Below, piece after piece: positions 51,403-59,297 of a DNA stretch of 62,375 nucleotides. The stretch's first letter is position 1. Every line of letters starts with the position of its first letter. The notes below the pieces were generated by a model. That model had not been told where the DNA came from. It was given only the letters and a program-made list of their open reading frames with translations, and ran no database searches. The position numbers were made by a program, and so were the translations under genes. Origin of the DNA: Nocardia suismassiliense (lineage in GTDB: Bacteria > Actinomycetota > Actinomycetes > Mycobacteriales > Mycobacteriaceae); contig NZ_LT985361.1 of assembly GCF_900269665.1 (NCBI RefSeq), positions 8,020,000 to 8,082,374 on the forward strand, read 5' to 3'.

Positions 51403-52230
51403 TCAGCTGGTCACGGTAGGTTTTGCGACAACGGGGCCCATGATGCCCCAGGCGGTCGCCGCCGTCGGGACGAGTTTGGGATGCAGCAGGGCGGCCACAG
51501 CCAGCAAACCAATCGCAACCATGATGTCCAGCCAGTAGTGGTTGCCGGTGCCGACGACTATCACGGTGGTGAGCACCGGGTGCGCCAGGGCGAGCCAGCG
51601 CCACGACGTGCGCGTCGCGGCGACGACGGCGAACGCGAGCAGCAACGCCCAGCCGACGTGCAGTGACGGCATCGCGGCGAACTGATTCGACAGTCCGCCG
51701 GATTCGGCCGAACCGTAGACGGACTGGCCGTACACCGCGGCCAGATCGACGAAACCGTGCTCCGGCAGCATGCGCGGCGGCGCGAGCGGGACCAGAACGT
51801 GCACGACCAGGGCGGCGGCGGTCAACGCCACCATCAGGTTTCGCGTCCACCGATAGTGCTCGGGCCGAAACATCCACAGCCACAACAAGACCGCCACCGC
51901 GACGGTGAAATGCGCGGTGGCGTAATAGAAGTTGGCCGGCACGGCGAAGAAGTCGCGGTGCACGAAGATCGACTGAACCGTCGTCTCCGCCGGCAGCCCG
52001 AGCCGATCCTCCAGACCGAGCAGACCACGCGCGTTGCCGAACGCGCGCACCGTGTCGTCCGCGGTGAACATCCGGCCGACGCGATAACCGAGATAGAGCA
52101 CGGTGATCAGGGCCAATTGTCCAGCCGCCTCACCACCACGGCCGTGCACCGCCGCCCGCACCCGCTCGACGATCCCGCTCGGCGCGAACTCCAGACCCAC
52201 ACCGGGCCCGCCAAGACCCACAGCCACCAT
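51403..52230 (-). CDS. PAP2-superfamily membrane phosphatase
   Basis: A 275-aa membrane protein with about six helices. The phosphatase motifs are visible in the second half: AMPSLHVGWALLLAF (motif 2, with SLH) and GTGNHYWLDIMVAIG (motif 3, with catalytic His). The first helices resemble the Aur1/inositol-phosphoryl transferase type. Expected to act on a lipid phosphate or transfer a phospho-head-group outside the membrane. Start at 52230 follows GGAGAGGGAGG. Substrate unknown. Confidence 0.87.
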   Translation of the reverse strand: MVAVGLGGPGVGLEFAPSGIVERVRAAVHGRGGEAAGQLALITVLYLGYRVGRMFTADDTVRAFGNARGLLGLEDRLGLPAETTVQSIFVHRDFFAVPANFYYATAHFTVAVAVLLWLWMFRPEHYRWTRNLMVALTAAALVVHVLVPLAPPRMLPEHGFVDLAAVYGQSVYGSAESGGLSNQFAAMPSLHVGWALLLAFAVVAATRTSWRWLALAHPVLTTVIVVGTGNHYWLDIMVAIGLLAVAALLHPKLVPTAATAWGIMGPVVAKPTVTS

Positions 52231-52273
52231 TGCCTGCGGCCTCCCTCTCCGTTGAACCAGGCCGATCCCGGCA

Positions 52274-52302
52274 GTTAAGTGGAGCTACATCCTCCGTTTA
52301 AC
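52274..52302. promoter_or_regulatory. Imperfect palindrome upstream of the PAP2 gene
   Basis: Arms GTTAAGTGGAG and CTCCGTTTAAC (nine of eleven pairs plus one G-T) around a 7-nt centre, 44 nt upstream of the PAP2 start. Position suits a promoter or operator for that gene. Confidence 0.4.
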
Positions 52303-52412
52303 TTAGCAGCGCAGACCGGCCGATTTCCACAGGGGTGATCAGGGAGACAGAGCGATCGGCCTACCCGCACCAGACCTGCTGTGGGGACGGCGGATTCGAC
52401 CCCGGCACAAAA

Positions 52413-52441
52413 CGGCGGGCCCCGAAGATCGGGGCCCGCCG
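52413..52441 (-). terminator. Terminator of the ABC exporter operon
   Basis: Perfect 13-bp stem (CGGCGGGCCCCGA and complement) with an AGA loop, 12 nt past the permease stop. On the minus strand it is followed by TTTTGTGCC, a good U-rich tail. Confidence 0.85.
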
Positions 52442-52453
52442 GATAAAGCGCTG

Positions 52454-54979
52454 TTACAGGTCGGCGATCGCCGCCAACGGTGGCGTGCGCGCCGCCCGCA
52501 CCGCAGGCCAGAGCGCAGCCAGAACGCCGACCACCGCCGAACTGACCAGCACGAGCACCAGCTGAGACCACGGAATAGCGATCTGATCCAGACCGAGATC
52601 ACGCAGCGTCCGCAGGAACCCCACACCGAGACCGAGCCCGAGCAGCATGCCGACGATCGCCCCGAACACGGCGATGAGCATGGATTCCAGATAGATGGTC
52701 CGCCGCACTTGAGCGCGTTGCATGCCGACCGCGCGCAGCATGCCGATCTCCCGACGCCGCTCCACCACCGACAGCGCCAACGTGTTGACGATGCCGAGGA
52801 TGGCGATCACCACCGCCAGCGCGAGCAGGCCGTAGAGGATGGCGAGCAGCGTATTGATCTGCTGGCCCTGCGCGCCTTTGAATTCCTCCCGGTCCTGCAC
52901 CTGGACCACCGGGAACGGTTCGACGGCTTTCTCCAGATCGGCGCGCAGCTCGGTGAGGTCCGTGCCCGGCTGGGCGGTGACCAGCACCACGAAGTTGCTC
53001 TGGAAGTTGACCGGCACGACCTCCTGGTACACCACCGGCGACACCACCAACGCGCCGAGCAGCGGGGTCTTGCGGTAGATGCCGGTGACGGTGAGCGGCA
53101 CCTTCTTGCCGTCGAAACTGGTCGGCGACACCTGCTGGCCGACCCGCCAGCCGCGCTTGTCGGCTTCGTCCTCGGACACCAGGATGTCGCGATCGCCGAG
53201 TGTCGCACTGCCGCGCAGTATTTCGTAGTTCAGCGCCCGATCGAGCTGTCCGTCCGGCGAGGCGCCGCCGACCTGGTCGTCGCCGATCTTGAAGCCGACC
53301 CCGCGAATCCCGACGACATCGGCGACGCCGGGCACCGACTTGCGGACCGCGTCGGCGGCGCCGAACGGCACACCGACGAACTGCTGTCCCGCGAGCACGT
53401 ACTCGGATCTCACGCCCTTGTCCACCAGCACACCGACGCTCGCCTTCGCCGAGGCGCCGAGCATGCCGATCGCGGTCACCAGCATCAACCCGAGGGTGAG
53501 CGCGAAAGCCGTTGCGGCGGTGCGGCGTGGGTTGCGCGCGGCGTTGTTGCGCGCCATCCGCCCGATCGGCCCGAACGGGCCGATGAGCACGCCGAGCCCG
53601 GCCACCACCGGCCGCGACAGCGCCGGCGCGGCCAGCAGTACCGCCAGGATCAGCGCCAGCGCGCCGATGCCGACGGTCAACGCCGCGTTGCCGCCGGTGG
53701 ACTGCGCGCCGACGTATACGAGCACGCCACCGGCCACCGCGAGCACCGCGCCGACCAGCGTGCGCACCCGCAAAGAGTCACCGGCCGAAGCGAATTCCTC
53801 GCGCATCGCCTCGACGGGCGGGATCTTCGCCGCCCGGCGGGCCGGGGCGTAGGCGCTGAGCACCGTGACGGCCAGGCCGACGAGCAACCCGACCACGATG
53901 GTGCGCGGCAGCACCGCCATCGACCCGGTGGGTAGTCCGACATCGAACGCGTTGAGCACCGCGGACAAGCCGAACGCCAGACCGACACCACCGGCCAAAC
54001 CCAGTGCGCTGCCGACCAATCCGATCACGAACGCCTCCGCGACGACGGACCGGCCGACCTGCTGTCTGTTCGCGCCGACGGCTCGCAGCAACGCGAGTTC
54101 GCGCAGCCGCTGCGCGACGATCATCGAGAAGGTGTTGTAGATGATGAAGGTGCCGACGATCAGTGCGATCGCGCCGAACGCGAGCAGGAAGTAGTTGATG
54201 AAGTTGAGCGCGTTGGAGACCTCCTTTTTCAGGTCCTCGCGCACCTGATCGCCGTTCTGCACCTTGTAGTTCGGCAGCGCCTTGGCGAGGTCGTCACGCA
54301 GTTGGTCACCCGGGATACCGGCGACAGCGAGATCGACATAGGCCACGTGCAGCCCGTCGGTGAACAGCTTGCGCGCCTGACCGTCGTCGAACAGCACACC
54401 GATGAAACCGCTGGTGTCCGCAGGCACCTCGTAGATGCCGGTGAGGGTCACATCGAGGGGATTGCCCTGGGACGGGATCATCACCTTGGTGTGCTCGCCG
54501 AGCTTCAAGCCCGCCCGCTCGGCACCGCTGGCATTCAGCGCGATCTCGCCCGGTTTGGTGGGCGGGGCGCCTTGCACGAACTTGTTCGGTTCGGCGACCG
54601 CCTGCTCCGGCGGCAGATACGACTGACCGAAGGTGGGCGCGCCACCGGTCTGAATCGCCTTCTTGCCATCGGGCGTCAGCAGCACCACGACGCCGTTCAC
54701 GCTCGGCGCGGCCGTGCGCACTCCGGGATACTTGCGCAGCTCGTCGACGATATTGTTCGGAATGCCTTGCGCTTGCCGCTCTTTCGGGCTCACCCGAACA
54801 TCGACGCCCTTCGCCTGACCCGCGAAGATGCCGTCGAACGTGCGCTGCAGCGTATCGGTGAACACGAACGAGCCCGCGATGAACGCGGTGCCGAGCACCA
54901 CCGACAACAGGGTGAGCGCCAGCCGGACCTTATGTGCCGCAAGGTTGCGCAGGGCAACCTTGCGCATCGGACTACCCAT
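52454..54979 (-). CDS. MacB/FtsX-type ABC transporter permease
   Basis: An 841-aa permease with two FtsX-like repeats. Helix 1 (ALTLLSVVLGTAFIAGSFVF) precedes a large extracytoplasmic domain, then three helices with the AFGAIALIVGTFIIYNTFSMIV and RELALLRAVGANRQQV coupling sequence. The second half repeats this with VVERRREIGMLRAVGMQRAQ. It works with the ATPase encoded upstream, sharing one base at TGATG. Family members export lipids, peptides or drugs or drive envelope processes; no substrate can be assigned. Confidence 0.93.
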   Translation of the reverse strand: MGSPMRKVALRNLAAHKVRLALTLLSVVLGTAFIAGSFVFTDTLQRTFDGIFAGQAKGVDVRVSPKERQAQGIPNNIVDELRKYPGVRTAAPSVNGVVVLLTPDGKKAIQTGGAPTFGQSYLPPEQAVAEPNKFVQGAPPTKPGEIALNASGAERAGLKLGEHTKVMIPSQGNPLDVTLTGIYEVPADTSGFIGVLFDDGQARKLFTDGLHVAYVDLAVAGIPGDQLRDDLAKALPNYKVQNGDQVREDLKKEVSNALNFINYFLLAFGAIALIVGTFIIYNTFSMIVAQRLRELALLRAVGANRQQVGRSVVAEAFVIGLVGSALGLAGGVGLAFGLSAVLNAFDVGLPTGSMAVLPRTIVVGLLVGLAVTVLSAYAPARRAAKIPPVEAMREEFASAGDSLRVRTLVGAVLAVAGGVLVYVGAQSTGGNAALTVGIGALALILAVLLAAPALSRPVVAGLGVLIGPFGPIGRMARNNAARNPRRTAATAFALTLGLMLVTAIGMLGASAKASVGVLVDKGVRSEYVLAGQQFVGVPFGAADAVRKSVPGVADVVGIRGVGFKIGDDQVGGASPDGQLDRALNYEILRGSATLGDRDILVSEDEADKRGWRVGQQVSPTSFDGKKVPLTVTGIYRKTPLLGALVVSPVVYQEVVPVNFQSNFVVLVTAQPGTDLTELRADLEKAVEPFPVVQVQDREEFKGAQGQQINTLLAILYGLLALAVVIAILGIVNTLALSVVERRREIGMLRAVGMQRAQVRRTIYLESMLIAVFGAIVGMLLGLGLGVGFLRTLRDLGLDQIAIPWSQLVLVLVSSAVVGVLAALWPAVRAARTPPLAAIADL

Positions 54980-55755
54980 CAGGCTTGCTCCAGCGCCTTC
55001 ATCCGATCGAGCACGGTTTCCGAGGTCGGGTCCCGCATTTCATCGACGATCTGCCCGTCGGCCAGGAACACCACCCGGTCGGCGAACCCGGCGGCGTGCG
55101 GCTCGTGCGTGACGATCACCACGGTCTGCCGGAACTCGTCCACCGCGGCTCGCAGAATCGACAGCACCTCCTCGGAGGCCTTGGAGTCCAGGTTGCCGGT
55201 CGGCTCGTCGCCGAAGACGATCTCCGGTTTGGCCGCCAGCGCCCGCGCGCAGGCCACCCGCTGCTGCTGCCCGCCGGACAACTCGCTGGGGCGATGGGTG
55301 AGCCGATCGTTGAGGCCGAGCCGTTTCAGCACGGTGTCCAGCCACTCCTGGTCCGGTTTGCGCCCGGCGATGTCCAGCGGCAGCGTGATGTTCTCCAGTG
55401 CGGTGAGCGTCGGCACCAGGTTGAACGCCTGGAAGACGAAGCCGATCCGGTCGCGCCGCAGCCGCGTCATCTGCTTGTCCGAGAGCCCGGCCAGGTCGGT
55501 GTCACCGATCCGGACGGTGCCCGTGCTGGCGCTGTCCAGTCCGGCCAGGCAGTGCATCAGGGTCGACTTGCCGGACCCCGAGGGGCCCATGATCGCCGTG
55601 AATTCCCCCTTCGCGAACTCGGCCGACACCCCGTCCAAGGCCCGGACCTGCGTATCTCCCGACCCATAGACCTTCACCAGGTCGATAGCGCGGGCCGCGA
55701 CATCGGTCGGAACCGCCACTTCGGCGGTGTCGGAACCCAAAGCTTGCGAAGTCAT
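54979..55755 (-). CDS. MacB/LolD-type ABC transporter ATPase
   Basis: A 258-aa ATPase energising the FtsX-type permease. Walker A is GPSGSGKST, Q-loop in FVFQAFNL, signature LSGGQQQRVACARAL, Walker B IVFGDEPTGNLD and H-loop VTHEPH. The start at ATG 55755 is chosen; a GTG two codons upstream is possible. It is the first gene of a two-gene operon and lies 81 nt downstream of the MarR stop on the same strand, so the MarR protein could also control it. Confidence 0.95.
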   Translation of the reverse strand: MTSQALGSDTAEVAVPTDVAARAIDLVKVYGSGDTQVRALDGVSAEFAKGEFTAIMGPSGSGKSTLMHCLAGLDSASTGTVRIGDTDLAGLSDKQMTRLRRDRIGFVFQAFNLVPTLTALENITLPLDIAGRKPDQEWLDTVLKRLGLNDRLTHRPSELSGGQQQRVACARALAAKPEIVFGDEPTGNLDSKASEEVLSILRAAVDEFRQTVVIVTHEPHAAGFADRVVFLADGQIVDEMRDPTSETVLDRMKALEQA

Positions 55756-55836
55756 GCACACCAGTCTTACCGGGTTCGCCCCCGCGCGCCATCAGGGAAT
55801 TCCCCGACTCCTCCGGTATCGATGCGCCGCGGCGGG

Positions 55837-56274
55837 CTACGTGGTAGCGGGTTCGGTGTGCAGTTGGTCGACCATGGCGGCCAGCGACTTGGCCAATCGT
55901 GCATGGCCGGTGGCGAGCACATCGAGGCCGCTGGCGCCGACGGCACGGTTCATTGCCTGGTAAGCGAGCTGGCCGCGGCGGGTCGGGAATACCAGCACCC
56001 GGCGGCGATCGGTGTCGTCGACTTTGCGGTGCACCAGGTTGTCGGCGATCATCCCGTCGATCAACCGGGTCAGGTTGGCCCCGGTGAGCAGGGTCGCCTC
56101 CGCGAGGTGCGACATGGGATGGCCGACGCCGTCCACCACCGCGGCCAGGACGTGCCAGCGCGCGACCGAGTTCTCGCCGAGGCTGGTCGCGATGGCCCGG
56201 TCGAGTTCCTGCGATGCCCTGCGCACAAGCCGGGCCAGCTCCTCCAGCGCGGCGGGGGCGGTGCTATCGTCCAC
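55837..56274 (-). CDS. MarR-family regulator
   Basis: A 145-aa winged-helix regulator. The DNA-binding part is MSHLAEATLLTGANLTRLIDGMI followed by the wing DDTDRRRVLVFPT. The GTG at 56274 has no Shine-Dalgarno but lies 6 nt after TATAGT, a good -10 element (56284-56279), so the mRNA is probably leaderless. It is divergent from the AmiC-like gene, and a 33-bp dyad lies between them. It probably controls itself and the amide-utilisation genes. Confidence 0.88.
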   Translation of the reverse strand: MDDSTAPAALEELARLVRRASQELDRAIATSLGENSVARWHVLAAVVDGVGHPMSHLAEATLLTGANLTRLIDGMIADNLVHRKVDDTDRRRVLVFPTRRGQLAYQAMNRAVGASGLDVLATGHARLAKSLAAMVDQLHTEPATT

Positions 56275-56293
56275 AGCAGTACTATAGCCAACC

Positions 56294-56326
56294 CCGTATG
56301 GTAAATATTCAAATGGAAATATACGG
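56294..56326. promoter_or_regulatory. Operator dyad between marR and the amiC-like gene
   Basis: Arms CCGTAT and ATACGG symmetric about 56310, enclosing ATATTCAAATGGAAATA (56305-56321). The inner 17-mer recurs with one change at 57488-57504 upstream of the FmdB/formamidase genes. Confidence 0.7.
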
Positions 56327-56338
56327 TGGTGATTTCCG

Positions 56339-57412
56339 TTGTCGCGCTCCGGTTTTCGTCGATCCACGGTAGACATCGCACTGGTGGTGCCGCTGAGCGG
56401 CACGGCGGGCATGTTCGGGCCCTCCTGTGAGGCCTGCGCCGCCCTGGCGATCGGCGACATCAACGCCGCGGGCGGCATCCTCGATCGGCCGGTCCGGCTG
56501 CACCCCGTCGACGCGGGCGCGCCGCTGCCCGTGCTCGCCGCGACGATCGACCGGATGGTCGGCACCGGGATGGTCGACGGCGTCGTCGGCTGGCATTTGT
56601 CCAACGCGCGCAAGGTGATCACCCCGCACACCGCGGGCCGGGTGCCCTACGTCTACACCACTTTCTACGAGGGCGGCGAGGACTCCGACGGCGTCTACAT
56701 GGTGGGTGAGACCCCGGAGCAGCAGCTGTTCCCGGCGCTGCGCTGGCTGCGCGCCGAGCACGGCATCCGCCGCTGGTGCGTGGTCGGCAACGACTACGTC
56801 TGGCCGCGGGAAACCGCAAGGGCCACCCGGGAATTCGCGCTGACCACCGACATCGAGGTGGTCGGGCAGACCTTCGTCCCGCTCGGCGGCCGCGACTTCC
56901 GGCAGGCACTGGAGCTGGTCCGCCGCTCCCCGGCGCAGGGCGTGCTGCTGTTCATGGTCGGCGCGGACTGTGCCGCGTTCAACCTGGCCTTCGCCGAGGC
57001 CGGACTCGACGACGGCAGACTGCGGCTGAGCATGATGATCGGCGAGGACGTGCTGTACGCGGGCGGCGCCGACAGCACGCGCGGATTGTTCACCGCCAGT
57101 GGCTATTTCGAGAGCGTCGTATCGCCGGCCGGGATGGATTTCGGCGCACGTTACCTGCACGAGTTCGGCGCGGCCGGGCCCGCGCTCAACAACATCGGCG
57201 AATCCTGTTACGAGGGACTGCTGCTGTTCGCCTCGCTCGCCGAATCCGCCCGCAGCCTCGACCTGCGGGCCATCGAGCGCAACGCCCCCATGGTCAGCTA
57301 CGGCGGCCCGCGCGGCGAGGTGCGGGTCCGCGGCGCGCACACCACCCAGCCGGTCTACCTGGCCGACGCCGACGCGCTCGAATTCAGTGTGCTCGCCGAA
57401 CTGAACTCCTGA
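56339..57412 (+). CDS. AmiC-like cytoplasmic amide-binding sensor
   Basis: A 357-aa type-I periplasmic-binding fold. It begins VDIALVVPLSGTAGMFGPS and contains the GRVPYVYTTFYEGGE and NLAFAEAGLDD segments seen in AmiC and branched-chain/urea-binding proteins. It has no signal peptide and no transporter genes nearby, so it is probably an intracellular sensor like AmiC, which controls amidase in Pseudomonas. It starts with TTG at 56339, the only start in frame after an upstream stop. Divergent from marR and upstream of fmdB-fmdA. Confidence 0.8.
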   Translation: MSRSGFRRSTVDIALVVPLSGTAGMFGPSCEACAALAIGDINAAGGILDRPVRLHPVDAGAPLPVLAATIDRMVGTGMVDGVVGWHLSNARKVITPHTAGRVPYVYTTFYEGGEDSDGVYMVGETPEQQLFPALRWLRAEHGIRRWCVVGNDYVWPRETARATREFALTTDIEVVGQTFVPLGGRDFRQALELVRRSPAQGVLLFMVGADCAAFNLAFAEAGLDDGRLRLSMMIGEDVLYAGGADSTRGLFTASGYFESVVSPAGMDFGARYLHEFGAAGPALNNIGESCYEGLLLFASLAESARSLDLRAIERNAPMVSYGGPRGEVRVRGAHTTQPVYLADADALEFSVLAELNS

Positions 57413-57487
57413 ATCTCGTAACACGAACTTCACCTTGCGGTTTCGCTGCGGCGACCTGCCGGGCTTTGTATCGTCATCATACGAAAC

Positions 57488-57504
57488 ATATTCAAATGAA
57501 AATA
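57488..57504. promoter_or_regulatory. Second copy of the MarR-region motif, upstream of fmdB-fmdA
   Basis: ATATTCAAATGAAAATA, identical to the motif at 56305-56321 in 16 of 17 positions. It lies 12-28 nt upstream of the FmdB start, over the likely promoter or leader. In such GC-rich DNA, chance recurrence 1.2 kb apart is unlikely. Confidence 0.75.
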
Positions 57505-57515
57505 ATGAGGTCTGC

Positions 57516-57794
57516 GTGCCCCTTTACTGGTTCCACTGCCGCGCCTGCGGCGGCTTCGATCTCACCTTCACGATGGCCGACGTGCCCGCCGCCGCGCCGT
57601 GCCCGGACTGCGCGTCGAACAGCAAACGACAGTTCGGCGTCGCGGCGCTGATCCGGCCCGGCTCGTCGGCCACCCGGCTGATCGATATGACCGAACGCAC
57701 CGCGAGCGAACCGTCGGTCGTCGCCGGGCCACCGCCGCGCCGGTCCGTGCCGGTGACGCGTAACCCGCTGCACCGCAAGCTGCCCCGCCCCTGA
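57516..57794 (+). CDS. FmdB-type zinc-ribbon protein of the formamidase operon
   Basis: A 92-aa protein with an N-terminal zinc ribbon (WFHCRACGGFDLTF and CPDCASNSK) and a variable basic C-terminus. The GTG at 57516 follows GAGG; the frame extends upstream without family resemblance. The protein sits 16 nt before formamidase, as FmdB does in Methylophilus-type fmd clusters, where it is a proposed regulator. Confidence 0.85.
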   Translation: MPLYWFHCRACGGFDLTFTMADVPAAAPCPDCASNSKRQFGVAALIRPGSSATRLIDMTERTASEPSVVAGPPPRRSVPVTRNPLHRKLPRP

Positions 57795-57810
57795 CCCCGA
57801 AGGAGACACC

Positions 57811-59064
57811 ATGCCCGAGTTACTGTTCCCGCTCGACTCCAGCAAGCGGTTCACCGAGCAGAAGGTCGTCGGCCACAACCGGTGGCACCCCGACATCCCC
57901 GCCGCGGTGACCGTCAAACCGGGCGACGAGTTCCGCGTGCACGTGCGCGAGTGGTTCGACGGCGCCATCCGCAACGACGACTCCGCCGAGGACGTGCTGA
58001 ACGCCCCGCTCAGCACGGTGCACTGCCTGTCGGGCCCGTTCGCGATCGAGGGTGCGCAGCCCGGCGACCTGCTCATCGTCGACATTCTCGACATCGGCCC
58101 CATCCCGCAGGAGGACGCAGGCCCGCTCGCCGGTCAAGGCTGGGGCTACACCGGCATTTTCGCCACCGACAACGGCGGCGGCTTCCTCACCGAACACTTT
58201 CCCGACGCCTACAAGGCCATCTGGGATTTCAGCGGTCAGGCCACCACCTCGCGGCACATCCCCGGGGTGAAGTTCACCGGCATGACGCACCCCGGCTTGA
58301 TGGGTACCGCTCCGTCCGCCGCGCTGCTGTCGAAGTGGAACGCCCGGGAGGAGGCGCTGATCGCGACCGACCCGCACCGGGTGCCGCCGCTGGCGCTGCC
58401 GCCCGAACCGCGCGACGCCGTGCTCGGCACGCTCGCGGGCGCCGAGTTCGACCGGGTCGCCGCCGATGCCGCGCGCACCGCGCCGCCGCGGGAGAACGGC
58501 GGCAACCAGGACATCAAGAACTTCACCCGCGGCAGCAGGGTGTTCTACCCCGTGTTCGTCGACGGTGCCCATCTCTCGGTCGGCGACCTGCACTTCTCCC
58601 AGGGCGACGGCGAGATCACCTTCTGCGGCGCCATCGAGATGGGCGGATTCATCGACCTGCGGGTCGATCTCATCAAAAACGGCATGGAGCTCTACGGCGT
58701 CAGCGAGAACGCCATCTTCGTTCCGGGTAACTCCGGCCCCAATTACTCTGAATATCTTGCTTTTTCGGGCACCTCGGTGACGCTCGACGGCGAACAGCGT
58801 TATCTCGACTCGCAGCTGTCGTTCGAGCGGGCCTGCCTGCACGCCATCGACTACCTCACCAAGTTCGGTTACTCCCCGGAGCAGGCTTACTTATTACTCG
58901 GCGCCGCGCCCATCGAGGGCCGGTTCTCCGGTGTGGTCGATATCCCGAATTCCTGTGCCACCGTGTACATTCCGACCGCGATCTTCGACTTCCCCGTGCT
59001 CCCGACCGCAGCCGGGCCGACACGGATCGACGCGGGCCCCGGCGCACCACGCGCCACCCGCTGA
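57811..59064 (+). CDS. fmdA: Formamidase (acetamidase/formamidase family)
   Basis: Hydrolyses formamide or short amides to ammonia and the acid, allowing use as nitrogen source. The 417-aa protein shows the family start ELLFPLDSSKRF, VTVKPGDEFRVHVREWFDG, and EGAQPGDLLIVDI. The catalytic region is near the GHNRWHPDIP and HPGLMGTAPS segments, and the late GDLHFSQGDGEITFCGAIEMG block is strongly conserved. GAAGGAGA precedes the ATG. It forms a unit with the FmdB gene, under the 17-bp motif shared with marR. Confidence 0.93.
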   Translation: MPELLFPLDSSKRFTEQKVVGHNRWHPDIPAAVTVKPGDEFRVHVREWFDGAIRNDDSAEDVLNAPLSTVHCLSGPFAIEGAQPGDLLIVDILDIGPIPQEDAGPLAGQGWGYTGIFATDNGGGFLTEHFPDAYKAIWDFSGQATTSRHIPGVKFTGMTHPGLMGTAPSAALLSKWNAREEALIATDPHRVPPLALPPEPRDAVLGTLAGAEFDRVAADAARTAPPRENGGNQDIKNFTRGSRVFYPVFVDGAHLSVGDLHFSQGDGEITFCGAIEMGGFIDLRVDLIKNGMELYGVSENAIFVPGNSGPNYSEYLAFSGTSVTLDGEQRYLDSQLSFERACLHAIDYLTKFGYSPEQAYLLLGAAPIEGRFSGVVDIPNSCATVYIPTAIFDFPVLPTAAGPTRIDAGPGAPRATR

Positions 59065-59077
59065 CCGACCACGCGGT

Positions 59078-59106
59078 GCCGGTTGTGCGCGCCAGTCACA
59101 ACCGGC
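59078..59106 (+). terminator. Terminator after fmdA
   Basis: A 10-bp stem (GCCGGTTGTG against CACAACCGGC) with a 9-nt loop, 14 nt past the fmdA stop. Confidence 0.65.
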
Positions 59107-59297
59107 CCGCTGTGTGATTGCTGAATCATTGCGGGTGTCCGTAGATAGAACTGCGGCAAACCGTGCGGTCGGCGTTCGTACGCAGGTGAATTAGTGGTCA
59201 TCCGTCAAGTTACCGAATACCGCCCTGGCCCGAAGCCACGGTGGTTCAATCGAGAGGCGTGTGCTCTGAAGTAGCTATTGGTAGCGAAAGGAGTTCC

